Source: Roseiarcus sp963774195 (GTDB lineage Bacteria > Pseudomonadota > Alphaproteobacteria > Rhizobiales > Beijerinckiaceae). Taken from it: 64,000 nucleotides of DNA. This document shows, in pieces, positions 17,744 through 24,550 of the stretch. The DNA is taken from contig CAVZDY010000003.1 in the NCBI GenBank assembly GCA_963774195.1, positions 682,001 through 746,000 of the forward strand, read 5' to 3'. Below the pieces are notes generated by a model. The model did not search any database, was not told where the DNA came from, and saw nothing but the letters and a program-made list of their open reading frames with translations. A program made the position numbers and the translations under genes. The stretch's first letter is position 1. Each line of letters begins with the position of its first letter.

Positions 17744-17786
17744 ACCAAACGTCGCGACGCTGTCAAGGCGGGTCGCGACGTTTGGT
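17744..17786. promoter_or_regulatory. 15-bp perfect inverted repeat between ialB-like gene and ctaC
   Basis: ACCAAACGTCGCGAC at 17744-17758 is the exact reverse complement of GTCGCGACGTTTGGT at 17772-17786, with a 13-base spacer. Each half also contains the palindrome GTCGCGAC. The site is 39 bases upstream of the IalB-like start and 153 bases upstream of ctaC. It could be a two-site operator for a dimeric regulator, or a hairpin in a leader. The symmetry is observed; the function is inferred. Confidence 0.5.
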
Positions 17787-17938
17787 CGCGCCCGTTAGTT
17801 ACGTGGACGCGACGTCTTTATGGTTTCCAAACCGGGAGAATGCGCTATCATAGCGAAAAAATGTGCGGCGTATCAATGTGACACGGGGGCTTATGGGCCT
17901 CCGGCGCGTGGGCCGTGTAACAAGAGGACGGGCAGGAA

Positions 17939-18820
17939 ATGAAGGCATGCGAACGATTCGGGTTGCCTCCTACGGCTGTTCGGACGGGGGGCGCGCTAGT
18001 CGGGCTATTCGCAGCCTCCGCCGCCTGGGCCGATAGCTACGGTCATGCGGAACCCGGGCAGATAGGCTTCCAGGAGCCGGTCACCGACATCGCGCGGTAT
18101 ATCCAGTGGTTTCACAATTCGATTCTGCTGCCGATCATCATTCTAATTTCGCTCTTCGTTCTCGGCCTGCTGCTCTATACGGTGTGGCGGTTCAACGAGA
18201 AGGCCAACCCGACGCCGTCGCGAACGACGCACAACACGGCCATCGAGGTGGCGTGGACGGTGGTTCCGGTCCTTATTCTGGTCTTCATGGCAATTCCGTC
18301 GTTTCGGTTGCTGACGATGCAGTTGACCATTCCTGACGCCGACGTGACGATCAAAGTGACCGCCTCGCAGTGGCACTGGAACTATGCCTATCCGAAGGAC
18401 CAGGGAGATTTCTCGTTCGACTCCTATATCAAGGACGAGAAAGATCTGAAGCCGGAGAACGGCGATTTGCGGCTGCTCGCCGTCGACAACGAGGCCGTGG
18501 TGCCGATCAACAAGATCGTCCGCCTGCAAATTACGGCGAGCGACGTCATCCATTCCTTCGTCGTGCAATCCTTCGGCGTTCGCGTCGACGCCGTGCCGGG
18601 CCGTCTCAATGAAACGTGGTTCAAGGCGGATCGTGAAGGCGTGTACTATGGACAGTGCTCGAAGCTTTGCGGCAAGGACCACGCCTACATGCCGATCGCG
18701 TTCCGAGTGGTCAGCGAGGATCAGTACAAAGCCTGGCTCGCCGATTCGAAGAAGAAATTCGCGGCGACGAGAAGCGCTGTCCGTTACGCAGGCGCCGATG
18801 GCGCCTCGGCGCGAGAATAA
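17939..18820 (+). CDS. ctaC: Cytochrome c oxidase subunit II
   Basis: The 293-residue protein carries the CuA electron-entry site of aa3 oxidase. It has a signal peptide, two transmembrane helices (about residues 57-80 and 100-122), and a periplasmic cupredoxin domain. That domain carries the CuA ligands in DVIHSF and in YGQCSKLCGKDHAYM. No fused cytochrome c domain is present. The ATG start follows a short AGGA. It is the first gene of the oxidase operon, 57 bases before ctaD. A C-terminal extension of about 25 residues beyond the core is present. Confidence 0.96.
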   Translation: MKACERFGLPPTAVRTGGALVGLFAASAAWADSYGHAEPGQIGFQEPVTDIARYIQWFHNSILLPIIILISLFVLGLLLYTVWRFNEKANPTPSRTTHNTAIEVAWTVVPVLILVFMAIPSFRLLTMQLTIPDADVTIKVTASQWHWNYAYPKDQGDFSFDSYIKDEKDLKPENGDLRLLAVDNEAVVPINKIVRLQITASDVIHSFVVQSFGVRVDAVPGRLNETWFKADREGVYYGQCSKLCGKDHAYMPIAFRVVSEDQYKAWLADSKKKFAATRSAVRYAGADGASARE

Positions 18821-18877
18821 TCTCACGCCGATCAACCAGACCTGAACCCCAGGCGCTGACTTTTGAGGAAAGGCTTC

Positions 18878-20545
18878 ATGGCGACCGAGGCTACAACTCA
18901 CGACGACGGTCATGCTGAGCACGGCCATCCCACAGGCTGGCGTCGATATCTCTTCTCGACCAACCATAAAGACATCGGCACGCTCTATCTGATCTTCGCG
19001 ATTATCGCGGGGCTCATTGGCTCGGCGCTCTCGGGGGCGATCCGCCTGGAGTTGATGGAACCGGGCGTGCAGATCTTTCCGGTGATCTCGGCGATCCTCA
19101 CCGGCGACGGCTCGCTCGATGCGGCGAAGAACATGTACAACGTGTTCATCACCGCGCATGGCGTCATCATGATCTTCTTCATGGTGATGCCGGCGTTGAT
19201 CGGCGGGTTCGGCAACTGGTTCGTGCCGCTGATGATCGGCGCGCCGGACATGGCGTTCCCGCGCATGAACAACATTTCCTTCTGGCTGCTCCCGGCGGCG
19301 TTCCTGCTGCTGATCCTTTCGATGTTTGTCGAAGGATCGCCGGGCATGCACGGCTTCGGCGGCGGCTGGGTGCTTTATCCACCGTTCTCTTCGACGGTCG
19401 GCACGCCGGGGCCGGCGATGGATTTCGTCATTCTGTCGCTGCACCTTGCGGGCGCATCGTCCATTCTCGGCGCGATCAATTTCATCACGACGATTTTCAA
19501 CATGCGCGCGCCGGGCATGACCCTGCATCGGATGCCGTTGTTCGTTTGGTCGGTGTTGGTGACGGCCTTCCTGCTCGTTCTCGCTCTGCCGGTTCTCGCC
19601 GGCGGCATAACGATGTTGCTGACCGACCGCAATTTCGGCACGACATTCTTCAACCCCGCGGGCGGCGGCGATCCGCTGCTGTTCCAGCATCTGTTCTGGT
19701 TCTTCGGCCACCCCGAAGTCTACATTCTGATCCTGCCCGGCTTCGGCATCGTCAGCCAGATCATGGCGACCTTCTCGCGTAAGCCGGTGTTTGGCTATCT
19801 CGGCATGGTCTACGCGATGGTGGCGATCGGCGCGATCGGCTTCGTGGTTTGGGCCCATCACATGTACACTGTGGGCCTGTCGCTCAACACGCAGCGCTAT
19901 TTCGTGTTCGCCACGATGGTGATCGCGGTGCCGACCGGCGTGAAAGTGTTCTCCTGGATCGCGACGATGTGGGGCGGCTCGATCTCGCTCCGCGCCCCGA
20001 TGGTTTGGGCGATTGGCTTCATTCTGGTCTTCACCATCGGCGGCGTGACGGGCGTCGTGCTGGCCAACGCCGGCGTCGACCGCGCGCTGCACGAGACCTA
20101 TTACGTCGTGGCGCACTTCCACTACACAATGTCGCTCGGCGCCGTGTTCTCGATCTTCGCCGGTTTCTACTACTGGTTCCCGAAGATCACCGGCTACATG
20201 TACGACGAGCGTCTTTCCAAATTGCACTTCTGGTTGCTGTTCATCGGCATCAACGTCGTGTTTTTCCCGCAGCACTTCCTCGGCCTGGCCGGCATGCCGC
20301 GGCGCTATATCGACTATCCTGACGCTTATGCGGAGTGGAATTTCGTTTCGTCGGTCGGGGCTCTGATCGCCGGCGTCGCGACGTTGGTGTTCCTCTATAC
20401 GGTATATGAAGCGTTCGCCCGCAAGCGCGTGGCGGGCGACAATCCGTGGGGCGTCGGCGCGACGACTTTGGAATGGACCTTGCCTTCGCCGCCGCCCTTC
20501 CATCAATATGAGACCTTGCCGCAGATCACCGGCTTGGATCATTGA
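18878..20545 (+). CDS. ctaD: Cytochrome c oxidase subunit I
   Basis: The 555-residue protein is the catalytic subunit of aa3-type oxidase, with about 12 transmembrane helices. It binds heme a and the heme a3-CuB centre. Conserved segments include STNHKDIGTLYL, WFFGHPEVYILILPGFG (the His-Glu region with the cross-linked Tyr), WAHHMYTVG and ETYYVVAHFHY. GHPEVY and the HH pair show the binuclear centre is intact. The start at ATG 18878 follows GAGGAAAG. It pumps protons while reducing oxygen. This is the A1-type family of typical alphaproteobacterial oxidases. Confidence 0.97.
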   Translation: MATEATTHDDGHAEHGHPTGWRRYLFSTNHKDIGTLYLIFAIIAGLIGSALSGAIRLELMEPGVQIFPVISAILTGDGSLDAAKNMYNVFITAHGVIMIFFMVMPALIGGFGNWFVPLMIGAPDMAFPRMNNISFWLLPAAFLLLILSMFVEGSPGMHGFGGGWVLYPPFSSTVGTPGPAMDFVILSLHLAGASSILGAINFITTIFNMRAPGMTLHRMPLFVWSVLVTAFLLVLALPVLAGGITMLLTDRNFGTTFFNPAGGGDPLLFQHLFWFFGHPEVYILILPGFGIVSQIMATFSRKPVFGYLGMVYAMVAIGAIGFVVWAHHMYTVGLSLNTQRYFVFATMVIAVPTGVKVFSWIATMWGGSISLRAPMVWAIGFILVFTIGGVTGVVLANAGVDRALHETYYVVAHFHYTMSLGAVFSIFAGFYYWFPKITGYMYDERLSKLHFWLLFIGINVVFFPQHFLGLAGMPRRYIDYPDAYAEWNFVSSVGALIAGVATLVFLYTVYEAFARKRVAGDNPWGVGATTLEWTLPSPPPFHQYETLPQITGLDH

Positions 20546-20548
20546 GTT

Positions 20549-20616
20549 CGAGCCGGCCGCCTTTCCATGGGCGGCCGGCTCGACAGCGCGTTCCCTTCCA
20601 GGGAGCGCGCGCTTTT
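20549..20616 (+). terminator. Tandem hairpins after ctaD, the second with a T-tail
   Basis: A 13-bp perfect stem pairs 20549-20561 with 20570-20582 (CGAGCCGGCCGCC with GGCGGCCGGCTCG, 8-base loop). Four bases later a second 10-bp stem pairs GCGCGTTCCC at 20586-20595 with GGGAGCGCGC at 20601-20610. That stem is followed by GCTTTT. The second has the form of a weak intrinsic terminator. It probably reduces rather than blocks readthrough into ctaB, so structural subunits would exceed the assembly factors. That partial-termination role is inferred. Confidence 0.55.
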
Positions 20617-20633
20617 CGTAAAGTTTCGCTGAA

Positions 20634-21578
20634 ATGAGAATGCTTAGCCAGAATACCTCCCGCCTCGACGCCGGCCCCATCGGGTCGGAGGCGGGGCCGC
20701 GCGAGTACATCGCGTTGCTGAAGCCGCGCGTGATGTCGCTCGTCGTACTGACGGCGCTGGCCGGCATGCTCTGTGCGCCGACGCCCATTCATCCGGTCAT
20801 CGGCTTCGCCTCGCTGGCAGCGATCGCTGTCGGGGCAGGGGCGTCCGGCGCGCTCAACATGTGGTGGGACGCCGACATCGACCTCTTGATGGCGCGAACG
20901 CGCCTGCGCCCAATTCCCTCCGGGCGGATCACGCGGGACGAGGCGCTGGGGTTCGGTCTGATTCTGGCCTTTTTCGCCGTGCTGACGCTCGCCGCGGCGG
21001 CGAATTTCCTCGCCGCCGGCCTGCTCGCCTTCACGATCTTCTTCTACGCCGTCATCTATACGATGTGGCTGAAGCGCTCGACGCCGCAGAACATCGTCAT
21101 CGGCGGCGCCGCCGGCGCTTTGCCCCCCGTCGTCGGCTACGCCGCAGCGACCGGCGGTGTGTCGCTCGACAGCATGCTGCTGTTCGCCATCATCTTCATG
21201 TGGACGCCGCCGCACTTCTGGGCGCTGGCGCTGGTCAAGAGCCGCGACTACGAGCGGGCGGGCGTGCCGATGATGCCGAACGTGAAAGGCCCGTCGCGCA
21301 CCCGGCTCGAAATCCTGCTTTACACCCTCGTTCTGGCGCCCCTCGGCGTCGCGCCCTGGATCACGGGAATGGGGGGCGGGCTGTACGCAGCGGCGGCGAT
21401 CGTCGGCGGCGCGGCGATGATCGTCCTGGCTGCGCGCGTTTACCGAATTCGCGAGGGCTCGCCGGCCAACAAAGCGGCGATGCAATTGTTCGGCTATTCA
21501 ATCGTTTACCTGTTCGTCCTCATGGTCTTGCTGATTGTGGAGCACGCCTTCGGGCTAATCGGGCGCTGGGGCCTCTAG
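20634..21578 (+). CDS. ctaB: Protoheme IX farnesyltransferase (heme O synthase)
   Basis: The 314-residue membrane protein is a UbiA-family prenyltransferase that converts heme b to heme o with farnesyl diphosphate, a step toward the heme a of the oxidase. The first conserved loop NMWWDADIDLLMARTRLRPIP holds the diphosphate/Mg binding Asp and the RPIP element (described in part only). A second conserved loop is near YTMWLKRSTPQNIVIGG. About nine transmembrane helices are predicted by eye. It lies between ctaD and the small CoxF-like gene. Confidence 0.94.
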   Translation: MRMLSQNTSRLDAGPIGSEAGPREYIALLKPRVMSLVVLTALAGMLCAPTPIHPVIGFASLAAIAVGAGASGALNMWWDADIDLLMARTRLRPIPSGRITRDEALGFGLILAFFAVLTLAAAANFLAAGLLAFTIFFYAVIYTMWLKRSTPQNIVIGGAAGALPPVVGYAAATGGVSLDSMLLFAIIFMWTPPHFWALALVKSRDYERAGVPMMPNVKGPSRTRLEILLYTLVLAPLGVAPWITGMGGGLYAAAAIVGGAAMIVLAARVYRIREGSPANKAAMQLFGYSIVYLFVLMVLLIVEHAFGLIGRWGL

Positions 21579-21587
21579 GGAATGACG

Positions 21588-21749
21588 ATGGCCGAGAATC
21601 TGTCGCCCTCTGGTCTGACCGCCGCGCAACTGCGCAACCGACGGCGACGAAATGTCGCAATCGGCCTGAGCGTCGCATTTCTGGCCGCGCTGTTCTACGC
21701 GATCACGATCGTGAAGCTCGGTCCGAACGCACTTAGCCCGATGCCGTGA
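21588..21749 (+). CDS. 53-residue single-span membrane protein, CoxF-like
   Basis: This short gene sits between ctaB and ctaG. It encodes a polar, arginine-rich N-terminus (AAQLRNRRRRNVA), one transmembrane helix (about residues 22-43) and a short tail. A small CoxF-like protein at this position is known in rhizobial oxidase operons, but its function is not established. ATG 21588 is preferred over ATG 21582 because AGGGA is correctly spaced for it. Its TGA overlaps the GTG start of ctaG (GTGA), so translation of ctaG is probably coupled to it. Confidence 0.75.
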   Translation: MAENLSPSGLTAAQLRNRRRRNVAIGLSVAFLAALFYAITIVKLGPNALSPMP

Positions 21750-22300
21750 CGTCCCCCATGCCGAACCATCCCTCGCCCGCTTCCGACGCCCGCAATCGTC
21801 GTGTGGGCGTAGTCGTCGCCTGCACGGCGACGGGCTTCGCCGGCGCCACGCAGGTCGCCAAGTCGAACGCCGGCGTGAGGGGAAGCCGGACCCTGTCGGC
21901 GCGCTTCGACGCCAATGTGGCGCCGGGACTCGATTGGGCCTTCGAGCCGGAGACGCCGTCGATTACCCTGCGCAGCGGCGCGACCGCGACCGTCTTCTTC
22001 CGTGTCCACAATCGTGATCCGCGCGAAACCGCGGCCGTCGCGGTGTACAACGTCACGCCGGAAGTGTCGGGCGCGTGGTTCGATAAGATTTCCTGCTTCT
22101 GCTTTTCCGAGCAAAAGCTTGGTTGGAACGAAAGCGCCGAACTGCCGGTCGTGTTCTTCCTCGATCCTCGCCTCGAGAAGGATCACACGATGGACGCCGT
22201 CGACGCGATCACGCTGTCTTGTACGCTCTTCGCGCCGAGCAAAGAAGCAAAGCCCGTCGCGCTCGGATCGCCGCGGGAGAGCCAAAGTCCGCATCGTTAG
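21746..22300 (+). CDS. ctaG: Cytochrome c oxidase assembly protein Cox11/CtaG lacking its membrane helix
   Basis: The 184-residue protein is the copper chaperone that delivers CuB to subunit I. The periplasmic domain is complete, with the copper-binding C117-F-C119-F motif and a full C-terminal domain. The N-terminus is unusual: after RNRRVGVVVA it goes straight to C26-TATGFAGATQVA. The roughly 20-residue membrane segment that normally precedes the conserved Cys is missing, and the frame is unbroken. A soluble or mislocalised protein would result unless another anchor or signal is used. The start could also be ATG 21758. Confidence 0.85.
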   Translation: MTSPMPNHPSPASDARNRRVGVVVACTATGFAGATQVAKSNAGVRGSRTLSARFDANVAPGLDWAFEPETPSITLRSGATATVFFRVHNRDPRETAAVAVYNVTPEVSGAWFDKISCFCFSEQKLGWNESAELPVVFFLDPRLEKDHTMDAVDAITLSCTLFAPSKEAKPVALGSPRESQSPHR

Positions 22301-22378
22301 CCGGCGGGGACTGCCGTCGGCCACAAAATCAAGCAACCGACCGGCGCCGAAGCCGGGATAATAGAAGAGGGGAGTTCG

Positions 22379-23248
22379 ATGGCCGAAGCGCACGCCAAGC
22401 CGCATCACGATTACCACCTGGTCAACCCCAGTCCGTGGCCTCTGGTCGGATCGATCTTCGCCTTCCTCACTGCAGTCGGCCTCATTTTGTCGATGCATTC
22501 CAAGGATATGGCGCTCGGCCGGTTCGGCCTGCCGCTGCTGGGCGCCGGCATTCTCGGCGTGCTCTATGTGATGTTCTCCTGGTGGGTAGACGTCGTCCAT
22601 GAGGCGGAGAACGGCGATCACACCAGGGTGGTGCAGATCAGCCATCGTTACGGGATGATCCTGTTCATCGCCTCCGAGGTGATGTTCTTCGTCGCTTGGT
22701 TCTGGGCCTTTTTCGACGCTTCGCTGTTCCCGAACGAGGCGATCGAGTACGGCCGCGTCGCCTTCACCGGCGGCGTTTGGCCGCCGAAGGGAACGGAAGT
22801 TCTCGATCCGCTTAATCTGCCGCTGCTCAACACGCTGATTCTGCTCACTTCGGGCGCCACGGTCACCTGGGCGCATCACGCCCTGCTGCACAACGACCGC
22901 AAGGGCCTGAAGACGGGCCTGACGCTGACCGTCCTGCTCGGCCTGTGCTTCACCTGCGTCCAAGCGTGGGAATACGCGCACGCTCCGTTCTCCTTTTCAA
23001 ACTCGATCTACGGGGCGACCTTCTTCATGGCGACCGGCTTCCACGGCGCGCATGTGATCATTGGCACCATTTTCCTGACCGTCTGCCTGGTGCGCGCCTC
23101 GGCCGGCCAGTTTAACCCCAAGCAGCATCTCGGTTTCGAATTCGCCGCGTGGTACTGGCACTTCGTCGACGTGGTGTGGCTGTTCCTGTTCGCTTGCATC
23201 TATGTCTGGGGATCGTGGGGCGCAGCGATCGAGGGGGCGGCCGGCTGA
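22379..23248 (+). CDS. ctaE: Cytochrome c oxidase subunit III
   Basis: The 289-residue protein has seven predicted transmembrane helices and the family segments HDYHLVNPSPWPL, GMILFIASEVMFFVAWFWAFF and WYWHFVDVVWLFLF. Subunit III stabilises the oxidase and assists proton uptake. The start is ATG with GAGGGGAG nearby. It lies between ctaG and the DUF983 gene in the usual alphaproteobacterial order. Confidence 0.96.
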   Translation: MAEAHAKPHHDYHLVNPSPWPLVGSIFAFLTAVGLILSMHSKDMALGRFGLPLLGAGILGVLYVMFSWWVDVVHEAENGDHTRVVQISHRYGMILFIASEVMFFVAWFWAFFDASLFPNEAIEYGRVAFTGGVWPPKGTEVLDPLNLPLLNTLILLTSGATVTWAHHALLHNDRKGLKTGLTLTVLLGLCFTCVQAWEYAHAPFSFSNSIYGATFFMATGFHGAHVIIGTIFLTVCLVRASAGQFNPKQHLGFEFAAWYWHFVDVVWLFLFACIYVWGSWGAAIEGAAG

Positions 23249-23281
23249 GCCCACGGGGCGAAAGAGGACTGGCGGCCAGCG

Positions 23282-23665
23282 ATGCCCGATGACGAGCGAC
23301 GGCGTCCTCCGATCTCACCGCTAAGGACCGGCTTCGCCGGGCTGTGTCCGCGCTGTGGGGAAGGGCGGATGTTCTCCGCCTTCCTCACCGTCGCGCCGAA
23401 ATGCGAGGTCTGCGGGCTCGATTTCGCATTCGCCGATGCTGGCGACGGGCCGGCGGTGCTCGTCACCTTGTTGGCGGGCTTCGTCGTTCTCGGCGTTGCG
23501 CTCGCGGTGGAGGTGGCCTATGAGCCTCCACTCTGGGTTTACGCCGTGGTCTTCATTCCTCTGACGCTTGTTGTGTGCCTTGGCATGTTGCGGCCGTTGA
23601 AAGGCTTTCTGATTGCCTCCCAATACGTCAACAAGGCCGCGCCAGGTCAGTTGAAGAAGCCATGA
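23282..23665 (+). CDS. DUF983 family membrane protein
   Basis: The 127-residue protein has two Cys pairs, CPRCGEG and CEVCG, which look like a zinc-ribbon, followed by two transmembrane helices (about residues 57-78 and 85-106). DUF983 genes are common next to ctaE and surf1 in alphaproteobacteria, so a role in oxidase biogenesis is likely but unproven. Its TGA overlaps the ATG of surf1 (ATGA), pointing to tight translational coupling. Confidence 0.85.
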   Translation: MPDDERRRPPISPLRTGFAGLCPRCGEGRMFSAFLTVAPKCEVCGLDFAFADAGDGPAVLVTLLAGFVVLGVALAVEVAYEPPLWVYAVVFIPLTLVVCLGMLRPLKGFLIASQYVNKAAPGQLKKP

Positions 23666-24432
23666 ACCGGCGCCTGCGCTCCCTCATCGCGCCAGCAATT
23701 GCGACGCTAGCCGGCGTCGTTGTTCTGATCGCCCTCGGCGACTGGCAGTTGCATCGCCTCGCCTGGAAGGAAGAACTGATCGCGGAGGTGACATCCCGCG
23801 TCCACGCCGCCCCGGTTGACGCGCCCGCCGAGGCCGATTGGCCGTCGCTCAAGCCGTCGGACTACGAATATCGCCATGTGCGCGTTGCAGGCGTCTACGA
23901 CGACGCGCATCAGGCGCTCGTCTATCGCGCGCTCGAGAGCCCGCACGGGCCCTATGCCGGCCCGGGCTATCTCGTGATCACGCCGCTACGCCGCGCGGAC
24001 GGTTCGGTGATCCTGGTCAACCGCGGTTTCGTGCCGCAGGACCAGAAAGACAAAGCCGCCTTGGCGCCGAATCAGGGTGAAACGGCAGTCACGGGGCTGA
24101 TGCGCTCGAGCGAGGAGCGCAACTTTTTCACCCCCGCCGACGACCCTGCGAAGGGCCAGTGGTACACGCGCGACGTCGCGGCGATCGCGCGCGACATGAA
24201 TTTGCAACGCTACGCCCCGTTCTCGATCGACGCCGACGCCGGCGCCGACCGCAACGCCCTGCCAGAAGGCGGGGAGACGATCATCGAGTTCCCGAACAAC
24301 CACTTCTCCTACGCGATGACGTGGTTCGGCATGGCGCTGGTGCTGGTCGGCGTTTTCGTCGCCTTCGCGATGACCCAGCTCCGCGCGCCGGACGAGCCGG
24401 ACGACGGGGCGAGCGAGGCGAAGTCGGCCTGA
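23662..24432 (+). CDS. SURF1-family oxidase assembly protein
   Basis: The 256-residue protein has an N-terminal helix (about 10-30) followed by GDWQLHRLAWK, a large periplasmic domain, and a C-terminal helix after NNHFSYAMTWF. This is the two-helix SURF1 architecture. SURF1 helps insert heme a into subunit I. The start is ATG 23662, which overlaps the DUF983 stop. It is the last gene of the oxidase operon; a diverged palindromic repeat follows and the next gene converges. Confidence 0.93.
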   Translation: MNRRLRSLIAPAIATLAGVVVLIALGDWQLHRLAWKEELIAEVTSRVHAAPVDAPAEADWPSLKPSDYEYRHVRVAGVYDDAHQALVYRALESPHGPYAGPGYLVITPLRRADGSVILVNRGFVPQDQKDKAALAPNQGETAVTGLMRSSEERNFFTPADDPAKGQWYTRDVAAIARDMNLQRYAPFSIDADAGADRNALPEGGETIIEFPNNHFSYAMTWFGMALVLVGVFVAFAMTQLRAPDEPDDGASEAKSA

Positions 24433-24450
24433 ATTGCAACTCGCACGCCT

Positions 24451-24534
24451 CGTCGTCGAGGAGAGCGCAGCGACGCAGCACTCCATCGTTCCGCTTGGCG
24501 CTGCCGGATCGATTCGTTTGCGCGCGCAATGACG
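24451..24534. repeat. Diverged copy of palindromic repeat family A
   Basis: GTCGTCGAGGAGAGCGCAGC near the start and CGCGCAATGACGG at the end match the ends of the element at 4896-4986, with the middle diverged. It occupies the gap between the convergent surf1 and AI-2E-type transporter genes. No T-run is present. Confidence 0.4.
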
Positions 24535-24550
24535 GCGCTGGTTCGAGGTC

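Noticed and set aside
18143..20788. An 881-codon antisense frame across ctaC, ctaD and ctaB
   Set aside because: It is Arg/His-rich with no known domain and lies wholly opposite conserved oxidase genes, so it is a composition artefact.
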